A stretch of 64,000 nucleotides of DNA from Chimonanthus salicifolius (GCA_013350335.1 CM023537.1:8485438-8549437); one strand, 5' to 3'. Shown: positions 23,774 through 36,654, numbered from the stretch's first letter. The notes: generated from the letters alone by a model not told the origin. Numbers and translations are program-made.

Positions 23774-26289
23774 ATGGGCTCTGGAAGACCGTCTGCTTCT
23801 CCCTCTCCTATTCTCTCTCCCTTTGAAAGTGCAGATGTTTCAGACGCTTCCATCTCAGGTTTTTTTTTTTTTTTTTTTGTATTTTTAATGCATCTTTTTT
23901 TTCGGAGGTGGGGTTGGTCGGCTTTGATTTGTTGTGTCTGGTGTTCTCTTTTTTCTCTTTTCCCCTGTGGAATTCGGAGATTGTAATTTGAAAGTGGTGT
24001 TTGTTCTGTTCTGTTGTAGGATTGTAAAGAGCGATGTGTTAGGGATTGTGATCCGTTTGGATGTAAGGGAAACGGACAAAGTTCTTGGAAAGTGATCATT
24101 TTTAACTAAAAGTAGAAATGGGTTTAATCTTTCGTAGGTCGAAAATGAATTTTCCATGAAAGTGATTTCCTTTCCATGTATCCAAACAGATCCTTGGAAA
24201 GGATATTACTTTTGTAGAAAATGACCTTTTTTTCAGCTAAAAAGATATATTAAAATCTTTTTTTACTTTAAAAAAATTACCGTTCCCCTAGAAGTACCTC
24301 TTTTCCATGCACCCCAAAGGAGCCTTTTTAATCAACATATACGAGCGTAATCATCTTTTATATATATTAGAAGTGACGAAAAGATGTAACCTAGATTCTC
24401 CGGGTTTGGCAGGGGAGCCTGCTTCCCGATTTGCCTCCCACTTCATGGTCAAAGGATCTGCTTGGATTGGGTAAGGCAAAATTCCTCTCCACTTCCTCCT
24501 AAAGGAGGGATTCTTGAATCACCTGTACAGCCTCTTGATAAACAATTTCATCCCTCTTTGCCTAGTCTATTTCACTTTTGTGCAGAACTGCCTGGGTGGT
24601 GAAGAAGGGAAAACTAGAAGACAAATCAATCCAATTTGACAGCTAATTTTGGGTTTGAACACTTTATCACAGTAGATTAGCTACGCCCATAGTTAGAAAT
24701 TCGAGAAACAGCAGGAATAAGGTACAGGAATAGTTTGAGTATAATTTGGTATTCACTAAGTATTAAATGTTAATATTTGGCCATAAATAAGTTCAAATTC
24801 TCAAGTTAAAAAATTGCATGCAAAATAGACATTATTTCAAAACAAAATATGTCAAATTATGCCAAAAGTTTGCTAAACTACGGAAAATTACATGCATTTA
24901 GTTTTCTTAAAGCAAGAGGTAAAATTTCCGAAAACTCGTGAGGGTTGGCTTGGCGGTCAAGAACCCATTGAAATGCGGGAGTTCTTGGGTTCAAGTCACT
25001 CCCAACACAAAAGGGCCACTCTCCATAGTAGGTACCCGATGTGTGTTGATAGGGAGGTTTGCACATATCCGAAGGATTAGTCATGTGCTCTAATGACATG
25101 TGCTCTAAGAGGCCTGGACACCTTAGTCTTTAAAAAAAAAAAGGGTAAAATTTCCAAAATCCTACACAAATTATGAGTATTGTACACAAATTGTGTAACT
25201 AGAGTGGAACGTCCTAGCTCTTAAGCAAGAATTTAGGACTTGGAGAATAGTGTGCAACCTAAACTCAACAATTCTGCAATGCCAACTAGACCCAAATAGG
25301 CAAGAAGTATCTGTCTAATTTTATGACGTTTGAAATTGTATACCGGTTTGGATTGGTCCTTTTGATATTTGAAAACATCACTTGGCTCATATCGTGAACC
25401 AGTAGGAACTGGTACAATGACCAGTTCGGGTTTTTTGAACTTGATTATCACACAACAATATAGAAGCTTTTTGGACATGGATACCAAATGAACCAATGTG
25501 AATGAGTGTAAGCTTTGTTGGCCGAACACGATTGGCGTTGGCACACTAGGTGCTACCATGGTAGCAGGAGAGGCCATGACAATTGAAATGTTGCCACTGG
25601 GTATTCTTAGACACACGGGAAGAGAGGTCAAATGGTAAGGCGAGGCCCCTCCAGGAGTGGACAATGTTCTCCACCTCCTGCAGGAGAATCCATCTTCTCC
25701 TGTTGTGGAGAATATGGTGTTTTTGTGCAACCCATCACTTAAGTTGCACATGGTCATGCTTTTGTTTTTATTTTTTGGAGTTCAATAAAAAATTAATTGG
25801 TGGAATTGAAAATTCATTTTAAGCACAAAATGTGAACAAAATTTCAACCAAAAATAAAATTTTAGCCACTTAATCTTAGTGGTCTAAAATCACCCGGGGT
25901 CCTTTTTTTTTAATTAAAATGCATGGTGATTTCTATTGTGAAGATCAAGTGGCTAAATTTTTATTCTTTTGGTTGAAATTGTCAAACTTAAAATGATATT
26001 TCAATCCCACTTGGATATTTTTCTTTTAAGGATTCATAATTATTTAGAAAAATAAAAGTTCCAATATGATTCTTCTAAACCTTACTAAACACTCCAATAA
26101 ACCACTTATATCTTGGAGAGGCAAAAGTTTTCTTGACTTCTTCTGCCTCAGGAGAAGTAGGGTGACTTCTCCGGCCTTTAGAGAAATGGGGTGACTTCTC
26201 CTGCTATAAGTTCTCCCCATCCAAACACAGCCTAGGAGAACCTCCTTTTTTCTCCTCATCCAAAAAGACCACTAGAGTATACTTTCAAT

Positions 26290-26325
<36 letters not shown>

Positions 26326-29300
26326 TGAGGCAAGAGGCATCCTCAAATAAGCATACCGGACTATGTCCCCAACGATTTGTTCCCAGAATGCCAAATAGGG
26401 TCCATTCAATTTCACTTAAGAACCCCGTATTGAAGGGTCTGGTTCACGTACTCAAGCTGGTCGCACCTGTTTTTCGATATACTTCATTTCACAAAATTAG
26501 ACATTGTTTTTACTTTTAAGTAAAAATTAGACAGTCTGTGGAACTGAAAAACAGATATATTATTGTGTGCAAAGATATGCATTGCATAATTCCTTTTTCA
26601 GCTTTTGATTTCATAGACAACCATTTTCTTGGATCCTTCATTGGTCACCTATTTTTGGCCACCCCCCCTCTCTGAATTTGATGTTTTTAGTTGTATTTTT
26701 AGTATCAGAATGATATGACTTATGGTCTCATTGTCAAAGAAGTAAATGTAAATTCTCTTCCATCAACCTTATTCACATTTTATTTTTAATTTTTTTTTTT
26801 ACAGAGTTACGTGAGAAGCATCGATTGGATCTAGAGAATTTGATATTAACCAAGCAGCCCTTGAGGACGCAAAAGCTTTTCATTTTGGCCACTTCGCGAT
26901 ATCTGAAGCGGTTAATGTTATTTTTTTTGAAAAAAGGTGGTTGGTTTATGCTTTTGAGTATTATGGTCTTGTGTCTAGGAATCTTGCTCATTGCTGTTGA
27001 TGGGCCTCATGAGAAGGTACTGTCATTCCATTTCTTTATGCAAACCTCATCATACCTCAAAATTTGATTGAATTTGTTATTTTCTTTGCATGTCAATTGA
27101 TATCCATGTGATATGTTGTCTACGATGATATTATTGGAATTTAAGCATTACCCATTTGCAACATTTGCTCTTGTGAATGTTGGTTCCGACTGTCATGAAG
27201 TCAAGTGAGGTCATTTGACAAATTATTTGAAGTCCAACACTAACAATTTACCTGTAATGGAACCACTATGGTCAATCCATTGATACTGTACATAAAGTTT
27301 AAGGGTATAGCTTTCGTGGCTTTAGTCATAACCTGGTTTACCCAACCCCTTCATGTGAATGGTGTTCAATTGTTTGTCATGTTGACTGTGGTCAACTTAT
27401 TCAAGGGTGTATTATTATTTTTATTTGTTTTTTGGCAGCATGTTCAGGAATTTCTTAGCTATTTCAGATTTGCACTTTGGTGGGTGGCACTAGGTGTGGC
27501 ATCATCAATTGGACTGGGTAAGTGTATTTTTTAAGAGTTTGTTAAGAAAATGGAAGAACCTAGTTATTACTGCTCTATGTTGAGATTGGGACCAGGGTGG
27601 GTGCTGGCTTTGGATTTTGATGAGGCACATCTTTGATACCTTGATCCTGTTAATCACCCTTAAAGACCCATGACAGCACTTGGGGATGAGTATGAGATAC
27701 ACCTCTGCTATTTCCCATCTGTGTTCGATCTCTTGATATGGGTCTCTCTTAACTGTAGGGATGTGCAGTCTGTAATTCTCTTAAATTCATGCATCCGAGG
27801 TTCGAGCTAGAAATATGGTTCCAATATATGTGCCTTCAATTTTGAAAAACCTCATAGGAAACAAAAATGGTCATAACTATAAGATTAAGTGCCACTAAGG
27901 TAACTACAGTGTTAGATTCGTGGAACTTCCTTTAGGGTCAGCAAATATGCTAACCTCATTACTCTAGTAATGTAAAAAAAAAAAAACATTACTTCTGTTA
28001 TAAACCAAGTTTAATAGTAAAATTTAATTGCTAGCCTTCATTGAAAACTCAAAGATAAGACTGGTTGAGGTCATTATCTAGGGCTGTCACTAGGATTGTT
28101 TTCCAACCAGGAAAGTGACTAGAGCTTGTCTGAACACTGGGTTGAGTTGACTAGGAAAGTCGTAAAGTCTACTAGGCAGGTTAGTCGATTAATTTAAATA
28201 TTGGCCTCTTAGTGAGACACCACAGTTTAGTGAAATAGGATACTAATTTTATTCTAGTGACCAAAAGGCCCTTATATGGAAGTTTATTTTTACACCTTTG
28301 AAACTTCATTTAATGCATGTTCTCTTTCCCCTCCCCTTCATTTTTCCCCTTTTCCTTTTTCTTGGGATCAATTGGGCACCCCCTAATACTTCTATTTTAT
28401 TTAAATGGAAAAATTACCTTTGCTTAAATCTTAATACAAGAGATAATTATCCTTTTAGAAGGGCATTTTTCTCATTTAAATAAAAAGTACTAAGTTTATC
28501 CCCTTTTAAAAAGGGGAATCCCTATCGATCCCTTATTATTCTTTTTAATAATTTGATGTCAATAAATCAAATCAGCGATAATACAAATGATCCCACCACC
28601 TCCATAGGGCTTGGGATATCCTTCATCAATTCGTGAGGCTGTTCTAATTCATGTGCACCTCGTGTACTACCTATTTTAGGCTCGTTTATGGGTCTATTAG
28701 AGAGGTTTATATTTGAATATAAATAAAATTTCTGTCTTCATTGGAACAATGAAGCCAGTGTTCTTAAGGCTCTTTTAAGTGTTGATCATGTTAATTATTT
28801 TTAAATAAATAAATGGGTTCAGATTGATCAACCCATTTATTGAACCAGTCAGCTCACTCAAACCACACTGTTTTTCTGGGATAGGTTGGTGGGTTTGTTC
28901 ACAAATTACTTGGTCAGCTCGAGTTTGGGTTCAGTCTTACTGATCTGTCTTTTAGACCCTGCCATTCAAATCAAATGTGCTCTGCAAAGATGGTCTTTGC
29001 TTTGATTAAGGGATTGACCTCAATCTTGACCTGTTTTTCTGTGCTTCGAAACACACAATTAATTTGAGAAACTTGTTTTGTGGTAGAAAATCTTTTTTAT
29101 TTTATTTTCAGATAAAGTGAAAAGCTTTCACACTATATGTTCTGCATTTGTTCGCCTGTAGCTAATTATATGTTTCAATCAATTAAAAAGTGATGTTTAC
29201 AGTGTTACACCTATCTTATTTGCAGGATCTGGTTTGCACACATTTGTGCTGTACCTAGGCCCTCACATTGCCCTGTTTACCATAAAATGCATGCAGTGTG

Positions 29301-32300
29301 GACGTGTTGATCTGAAAGCCTCTCCATATGATACAATACAGTTGAAAAGAGGCCCATCATGGCTTGATAAGGATTGTTCTGAATTTGGTACCTCCACTAT
29401 TTCCAGTCTTTACCTGGTTCTCTGGTTAGGGTCCCACTCAGCAGCATCTTGCCTCAGGTTCAGTTGGAAGCTATTCTGTGGGGTCTTGGGACTGCTCTTG
29501 GGGAGCTTCCTCCTTATTTTATCTCAAGAGCAGGTATTTTTATAATTTATGTGCTTTCTCTCTCAAATAAATAAGTAAATATATAATAGTGTGCACGCGA
29601 ATGCTTCAGCATTGATTTCTTCATTTTTCCTTTATATAATACAGAAACAGTGGGAAGAATTAAGTCTGGACAGGAGTGCCCCCAGATCTACTATTTTGCA
29701 TTATTTTAACTAATTACAGTGGAATCGGTGGATTGTTAGTGTTCAGGTTCTTCTCAAAATAGGGAAAACCTATTTTGTCAGTTTTTATGTGATTTATATG
29801 AACAGAATGAAAGAGTAGAATATTTGCAAGCAAGGGGACTGTACTCTGTGTGATTGGGCGGTTGGGTGATTAACTGAGTGGAGAAGGATGCCCTAATGAC
29901 ATATAAGTCTCAATACCTTGGTGGATCTACTGCAATCCATGATATAGCCTTTAAGTCTCAATTGTGCATTGCTTGGATAGGAACGTGTTGATGTTCAAAT
30001 GAGTCAATTGTAAATGGGTTTTGGCCTTCAAAATCTCAACCTCTTTACAGAATTTATCTTGTTAATATATGGTTAGCTGTAACAAATTATTTTTTACCAT
30101 GTTTTTGCTATCAAAAACCTTCTTTGACATTAGTAAGTTTTGTAGTTTACTCTACTTCAAAGATTTGTTGATGCTCAGTTCTTCAATACATATTTACTGA
30201 TAGACTATATTGCAGCTCGTTTCTCAGGCAATAGATTGGATGCTGTAGAGGAACTGGATACATCCTCAGATGAAAATTCTGGGTTTATAGCTCGTCGCCT
30301 GGGGCAACTCAAGCGGTGGCTCATCTTGCACTCCCAACATCTGAACTTTTTTACAATTTTAGTACTTGCTTCGGTTAGTTTAGTTCTTCACTGGTTTCTT
30401 TCTCAGTAAGCAAGTCCATCACCTGCAGAAATAAGACTTTTCCGATCTTCCTTGATAATCCTTTGGTTAATTAGTTCCGCTGGTTCTGCTATGTATTTCT
30501 GAGCTGATGGAAGTGTAAAAACTTTCAGTAAGCCTTCATATCTGCACAGTACTAGTAATTCAATTTTTTGATCAAATTAGACCTTGCCAATGCATCTTTC
30601 CTTTTCAGGTGCCAAATCCATTGTTTGATCTTGCGGGTATTATGTGTGGACAATTTGGAATTCCGTTTTGGAAGTTCTTTCTTGCTACACTGACAGGGAA
30701 GGCAATTATTAAGAGCCACATACAGGTTTGTTCATGGTTATAAGTACCAGTATCGAGGCTGTGCTTGAGTGGAAGAATAAATCTTGTATTGTTTTTGTGG
30801 TGTGCTACCATTGCAGTATTCAGCTTTGAGCAGAATATTTAGATGCTCCAATGTCAGCACTGTCAGCCATTTTCCCTTTTATCTGGGAAATCGTGATGCT
30901 CCAACTTAATTTGATAAATTACAATATTCAATACAGTATTATTGCACTCAGTACAATATGTTTTGAGTGTTGAAATACTGCAAAATATGGAAACATTATG
31001 CCAATTTGGATGCACCAACCACTTTGCAATGATTTACTTTCTATGAATACTCCTCTTCATTATAGCTTCTGATGCAACCAATTCTTGTGTGTTCCAGACG
31101 GTTTTTATCATTTCAGTTTGCAATAATCAACTTCTAGAATGGATAGAGAATGAGCTGATTTGGGTGCTTGGTCATATTCCTGGAGTTCTATCTATTCTTC
31201 CCAACCTCATTGCTAAGCTGCATAAGATCAAGGACAAGTACTTGACAGCTCCTGTTCCAGTTCCTTCGAGTATCAAGGTATAAACTGCTATTCTTCTAAG
31301 AAAGGACCAGCACAAACTTACAATTAATTATTTTTTACCCTTTTCATGATATCATGATAACATTTTTTTGATGATACATCCCAATAAAAGAAGCCAGCAA
31401 GGATTTCAACACTAAAAAACACAAACTACAAATGAGTTAAAACAGAAAAAGAAAAATAAAATTGGGCTCCCATTACAAAGAGGAGTCAATTTTAGAATAA
31501 AATTTCAACAACAATAAACCTGCTTCTTCTTTTGCTAGCTTTTCAGCCTCTTCATTAATTGTTGTTAATGCTGAAACCCTTATCCTTTACAATTTTTCTA
31601 TTCTCCTCCAATTTGTTAAGATTACCAAGGACAACTTCAGTTTCTAAACTGCATACAGTTTTTATTTGGTTTCAAAATTAAATGGCTAAAGAAATATTTT
31701 TGGTGGCTTTTAATGTCGTGCAATTGATAGGAACTGCATAAGGAAAAGAAATTAAGAGTGCATTATGTCTAGGAACTGCCATTCCTATTGTGATTGTGAT
31801 AAGATAAGATTAGGGTTTCATTTAATTACAAGGTATTGGGTGGTTCTAAATAAAAGAGATACACTTCTGTATTTTGTTCAATTTACATAAATGCCATTGC
31901 ACTCTTTTTTATGTTCGAACTGGTCAATAATGAAAGCATGGGAGACTTTTCCCCTATTCAGCTCAGACTAGGAGGTTTGGTTTCTCTTCAAATTGAAACT
32001 TAGGTGGAGGCTTGATTTCCCCTTGAAGTGAAATTCCTATCCCAAGTTTCATTAGGTTTTTACCATGTGGTATCGAAGCTGACAATTTTCACCATTTTTT
32101 TTTTCCAAAGAAAAAGGGGAAAAAAAGATGCAAAAGGGAGAGGAGGAATTAGAGGAAAGCGCATGTATCATTGTCCTAGATTGCCACTATCATTTTCATT
32201 GCTGCCAATGCCGTTGCTGCCACCAATATTCACTTGGCTTGTGTTCGTTTCAACTGACCCCCTTCTCTCTTCCTACGGCCCTGCCATTCCCTCCACCACA

Positions 32301-35300
32301 CTGTCCCATCCCCTCTTTTCTTTTTTACCCAGACCCAACCCATTGACGCATTCCAATATGATTTTTTTTCAGAAAAGGAAATGATGTAAAAAATCACTAA
32401 TACCGGTAATGGTGACGGAGGAGTTTCCCTTCAAGTTTGCTATGCTTGACTCAATTTTCCTAGTTATGCTACCATCTACCCAGCTGAGTGGATTTATCAT
32501 GCCAAACAATTCTCTAAATACCAATCTACTTCACATGACAAATGGATCTTATGGGTTTCTTTTCATCTTAAAGAAGAAGCCAAATCAGTGGTTTCTGTGG
32601 TATGAGTGCACTCAACCAAATCTCACATGGGGCTCTTCCCTTAAGGCCCTTTGTGTTTAATTTGGTTCCATTGAATATGAAGAGTTTGATGAAGCCTTGT
32701 CCAAGTTGCATCAAGATAGCTTAGTGTACGATTATCAGACTAAGTCAAGCGATTGGCAAATCATGTTGACTATTGACTGAGAAAGCATTAACTAGTTGCT
32801 TCAATGGTGAACTGAAAGAGGAAATTGTTATAGAGAAAAAAAGGAAGAAAATAATGGAAGAGAAGGGAAGAAAAGAGAGAGATCATTTCTATATTGTATT
32901 TCTTGTGTTTAATCAAAATGGCCTTAATATAGACTAATAAGAACACGAACGGCGAGAGTGTAGGGGTAGAGAGAGCAGGAGCAAAGAGCTTACTTGGGTG
33001 AACGGAATCCGGCAAGCATGGGGCGAGAATCACCGGTCCAAGGAGCTGGGTGGCAGGGTGTCGTCAACAAGAGACAGGCGCTTCAACAGAACTCGTCAGC
33101 AATCACCATTTTTGTTGAAAATCTCTCTGGATTCAATATCTAGAAGTTGGTTGTTGGAGTTTTTTAGCAAATGAGGTCGCATTGCAGATGTATTCATCCC
33201 TAAGAAGCGAATTTTGAAAGGGAAAAAAGGTTTACAATCTGGAAGGGCCCCACAATGCACCCAACCATAAGCCCACCTGATAGATGGAAGGAGAGCCCAA
33301 AAATGAATAGGATGGTGGTGGTTTTGAAGGCCAATGAGCAGTATTCGTACAGATCAATGGTGAACACTAAAACTGTTCCTGGAACTTCACCCTAGGCTTG
33401 CTGCAATATGAAAACTGTGAATCCGTGTTGAGGAGATGATTCAACCACGAAGGGAGACGATTGAAGGGGAGAGAAGCATACCAGAGGCTGTAGGCAATAT
33501 AGAAATCCCAAAAAACAACTGCAGAAGGCAAAAAATTCAAAAGTTGAACTTGGCTGATACCATGTTATAAGGGAAAAAAGGGAAAAAAAATTAATGCAAG
33601 AGAAAGGAAGAAAAGAGATAAATTTCTGTGTTGTATTTCTTGTGTTTAATAAAAAGAGGATACACATATATATATAGAATACAAAGAGTCAATCAAGGTG
33701 AGCAAAAAAGGAAAGGGAGATCGGTTACAATCAATTAAAATCATTGATAGTACTTCTTTCCTTTTTAATGATTTTAAGTCGTCAATGTTTAAAAAAAAAA
33801 AAATTAAAATCAATAATATTTTAAGGTCAAATGAATATGTAAAATGTGAAATTACAACATTTACAACAGAAATCACCATTGAGGTGTGCATGTTTTGCTT
33901 GTGCACACTACTTGAGACTAGCATAGATCTGGATGCAAAAGGAGAAGCTTCATTGTTTGAGCAAAGTATCTAGCTTTCGTCACCTCCAATTGTAAAACCT
34001 TTGGCCTCACCTATGCCAGTAGGAAGTACTCTCTACCTATCAATTGATTGTCACTGAAATGCAATGCAGGAAGCGAATAGCCTATGTCACAATTTTGATG
34101 ACAAATTTGCACTGAGCCATCGATGTAAAGCACAACAGATTTTTATGCTTGTAGCGGATACTCATGATTAAGAGAATGTGCCGAATGTATTGCAAGGAGA
34201 TCTTGTGACTCTCTCCTGAAATATCACTTCAAGCAATCTCTTGAAGGACCTTTGCACGCTCTATGCCGGTTTTAGGATAATCTCAGGATCACCGAATTTC
34301 TGTTTTCAGTGATAATGGAAACTCTGACAATTTTATTGATTGCACATTAATCCACCAATTGAATCTTTCCATTTCTCCTCATCTGCTATTTGGTAGTTTG
34401 GTGGACATACCCTCCAAAGCTCTGGCCAATGTAAGGATGCAAGCATCGACCTTCAAGGCTTCCATTTAAAAAATGGGTCATATTTGCTCTCTCTTAAATA
34501 TTGTCATTTTTTATGGGAAGCATCTTACCATGGACTTCTCAGTCAGTGACGAAAGATTCCAGTTGGAAGGTCAATCTTCTGGAAGACGTTAGAGATGGAT
34601 TCATTACTTAGGGACAAGGTTTGTCTTGATAGTGGGGGGAATGGTAGGATTAGGGTTTGATTTAGTTAGTAGGTATTGAATAGTTGCTAAATAAAAGAGA
34701 GATGCTTCCCTATTTTTATTCCAGTTTCCATAAATGCCATTGTACTCTTATTTGCATTTGAATTAGTCAATAATGAAAGCATGAGAGATTCTCCCCTAAT
34801 TGAGCTTAGGCTAAGAGAGTTGGTTTCTCTTCAAATTGAAACCCAAGTGGAACTCTGAATTAGTCTGTAAGAAAATTGTGGTCAATCTTCTGCAAGTCCA
34901 CCCATTACGAAGAAAATTGGAACTCTGAATTGGGATTGCCTACCACCAAAAAAAGTAAGGAATAACCAAATGCCCCCCCGTCTTCTGAAATTTGCATCTA
35001 TTTTATCCATGATGTTTAACATTTTAGAGTACTTTGTTGCATGGATATGTCTATTATATATGTTTGGTTGACAATTGTACTAACTAATTGCATCTCTGGT
35101 CAGACAAAGAAGTGGGATCTTTCATTTACTATGATCTGGAACACAGTGGTTTGGCTCATGCTGCTGAACTTCTTCGTTAAGATAGTCAATTCTACTGCAC
35201 AGAGATATCTCAAGAAACAGCAGGAAGTAGAGGTTGCAACTTTGAATAGCCAATTGGCTTTATTGAGACAATCCAGAGGACAAGACAATGGGGAGTCCTA

Positions 35301-35304
35301 CTGA
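23774..35304 (+). CDS. KMS1: VMP1/TMEM49-type ER membrane protein (KMS1/KMS2-like)
   Basis: Homologue of Arabidopsis KMS1/KMS2 and animal VMP1, multi-pass proteins with a SNARE-associated (VTT/DedA) domain needed for ER organisation and secretion. Exons: 23774-23858, 26805-27016, 27439-27517, 29226-29533, 30216-30373, 30609-30725, 31098-31277 and 35104-35304; phases fit at every junction. Recognised segments: GGWFMLL and VDGPHEK (exon 2), [16 protein letters not shown] (exon 3), [16 protein letters not shown] and [20 protein letters not shown] (exon 4), [20 protein letters not shown] (exon 6), [16 protein letters not shown] (exon 7), [12 protein letters not shown] (exon 8). The ATG at 23774 gives a short Ser-rich N-terminus. 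Exon 4 is odd: between 29388 and 29452 it is 8 bp longer than the family expects. The frame before it cannot read the conserved [10 protein letters not shown] segment after it. Without 8 bp the total is exactly 444 codons including stop. Introns 1 (2.9 kb) and 7 (3.8 kb) are swollen by repeats. Confidence 0.92.
24048..24195. mobile_element. Short MITE in KMS1-like intron 1
   Basis: Ends are inverted copies: 'gatccgtttggatgtaagg' on the left and 'catgtatccaaacagatcc' on the right. The interior carries further inverted 'ggaaa..tttcc' modules. Non-coding. Confidence 0.5.
24935..25142 (+). repeat. tRNA-derived SINE, family B, complete
   Basis: Starts ctcgtgagggttggcttgg, has a B box (gggttcaagtcac) at about 24989-25002, the diagnostic body 'taggtacccgatgtgtgttg', 'ttgcacatatccgaaggatt', 'ctaagaggcctggacacctt', and an A-run. 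It is flanked by a target duplication ggtaaaatttcc (24918-24929 and 25144-25155). It lies in intron 1 of the KMS1-like gene. Confidence 0.85.
25799..26011. mobile_element. MITE with long inverted ends in KMS1-like intron 1
   Basis: Left 'attgaaaattcattttaag' and 'aatttcaaccaaaaataaaa' pair with right-end 'cttaaaatgatatttcaat' and 'ttattcttttggttgaaatt'. An inner pair is 'ttagccactt' with 'aagtggctaa'. The arms are about 70-90 bp and the loop about 50 bp. Non-coding. Confidence 0.65.
26291..26322 (+). repeat. (GT)n microsatellite
   Basis: Sixteen GT units in intron 1 of the KMS1-like gene. Confidence 0.95.
29422..29440 (+). other. 8-bp near-duplication in KMS1-like exon 4 (footprint-like)
   Basis: The exon reads CTGGTTCT followed directly by CTGGTTAG (starting about 29423). 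Two octamers differ only in the last two bases, where AG has become CT, its reverse complement. Around it the exon is 8 bp longer than KMS1/VMP1 homologues. This pattern is what a hAT element leaves after excision. The pattern is visible; the cause is inferred. Confidence 0.55.
31767..34865 (+). mobile_element. Ty3/gypsy-type remnant in last KMS1-like intron
   Basis: A 5' LTR (about 31767-32065) and a related 3' LTR (about 34635-34865) share 'aaataaaagagat', 'ataaatgccattg', 'caataatgaaagcatg' and 'ttggtttctcttcaaattg'. A primer site, tggtatcgaagc, sits at 32068-32079. Between them is a broken gag (around 32565-32825 and 33869-33990: [20 protein letters not shown], then GELKEEI and TIEVCMF) and a gag zinc knuckle [15 protein letters not shown] at 34085-34129. 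Protease-like sequence follows; reverse transcriptase and integrase are absent. It is split by the insertion at 32826-33868. Confidence 0.7.
32826..33868 (-). mobile_element. LTR element nested in the gypsy gag (copia-like termini)
   Basis: A 1,043-bp insertion flanked by a perfect 5-bp duplication GAAAT (32821-32825 and 33869-33873). The right LTR (33563-33868) begins TGTTATAA and is preceded by 'gctgatacca', the complement of TGGTATCAGC, so the element reads on the minus strand. The left end begins TGTTATAG and matches the right LTR for about 110 bp ('ttgtatttcttgtgtttaat'), then diverges, so the left LTR is truncated. Removing the insert rejoins the host gag reading GELKEEI-TIEV. No protein domains seen inside. 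Confidence 0.82.
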
Positions 35305-36654
35305 GCATGTCATGTTAGGGAGTGTGTTCTCTCTACATGAGTTGCTCAAGTCAAGCAGCAACCATTTCGAGTTCGACATGGCCATTGAAGCCAAAATTGG
35401 CTTGTATAGAAAACACCCATGGAGAATTAGAGGGAGGGAGGGTGCAGACCTATTCATTCTTCTGCAGAGGTAAGGAGCCAAAGCTCTCCATGGATCCAAC
35501 CCTAACCGGACCCATTTTCAAGTCCAAATGTAGTCACATTTAACTGCAGGAATTGCAACGTGATTGATTATTTTCTATGAAAATGAAATATACATGTTTA
35601 CTTTAATTAACTTTTTACCACTCTTCTTCCTTACTGCCGTCGCCCGTTACAACTTAATCAATGTTGGTCCCATTCTGGCTGGCCCCTCTTGATTTCCAAG
35701 CAGGGATTTGCTTCCTCTGCCATTTTTATAACCAACGCAGCACTTGACTTCCATTCTACGAGAGACGGAGAGAGAATAATGAGTATCCTACTGATGAAGA
35801 AGTGTTATTAGTGTTCTGGAGTTATGAACTCATTCCATCAATTTCATGATCTAAAAAAAGGCTTGTTCATGAATGTTGAATTCTAGATTTCTACTTTGCT
35901 GACAATGGCTTCCAGTAAATAGGCTAGTGCAGGAATTCAGTCCAAGTAGTCATGCCCAGAAATCAACTAATCAGTGTCTATCATCAAGATGCTCGTTTCA
36001 TAGAAATCGGCGTAGCTCCGAAAATTCTTGTTCTGGTTGATTGATGTCTTTGAATTATGGCAAAAATGGGTTCCGATGAATTTTCATACTGGTCAATGCT
36101 TTAGTAATTCAGCAAATCCCTCGTACTGTCATTCTCCCGAAGTTGGTACCTCATAGGATGCTCACGATAGATTCACGGAACACTTTCTTCAAGAAAACTG
36201 TATATTCCATTGTATTCCATTTTTACAAGTTTTCATGGAAATCAATTTTCTAGGATTCCTTTTTCCATAAAAGTGATATTTAATGATATTTTTTCCACAA
36301 TATCTTCTTCCATTATTTGGTTCAATAAAACGATCTATACATTGAGTGATTTATCAATGAAATTCTATCTATTAGGTGGATGAGACAGATTATAACTCGA
36401 TTATATTTGATTCTAAATGATGACGATGATCCATTAGAGTAATAAGTAATACTAGCAATAATAATAATAGCGAAATATATATTGTATATGTAATTCAGCT
36501 TATATTGTACTTTCAAGTAACTAAGGCTTTATAATAAGAAGTGCAATTGAATCAGGTGGTGTTGGAAATTAATAAGCTAGGTCAGGTTAGGCTTGTTCGG
36601 GGATCAAAAGGTTGGGCAGTTAGGATATGGGTTGTGTTGGGCCATGGATCAAGT
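35305..36654. other. 3' flank of the KMS1-like gene
   Basis: Probably includes the KMS1-like 3' untranslated region. The rest is AT-rich with no supported gene. 36180-36310 has 'ccatggaa/ttccat' modules of a possible MITE. Confidence 0.3.

Noticed and set aside
25233..25757. A 174-codon minus-strand open frame, the longest in the window
   Set aside because: It lies inside intron 1 of the plus-strand KMS1-like gene, shows no domain, repeat or signal I recognise, and ends next to a MITE. Probably chance or old repeat sequence.
29388..29457. A 70-bp intron (gt..ag) that might rescue the KMS1-like frame
   Set aside because: Splicing it out leaves the conserved QLEAILW segment out of frame and removes conserved residues, and it would be unusually short for a plant intron.
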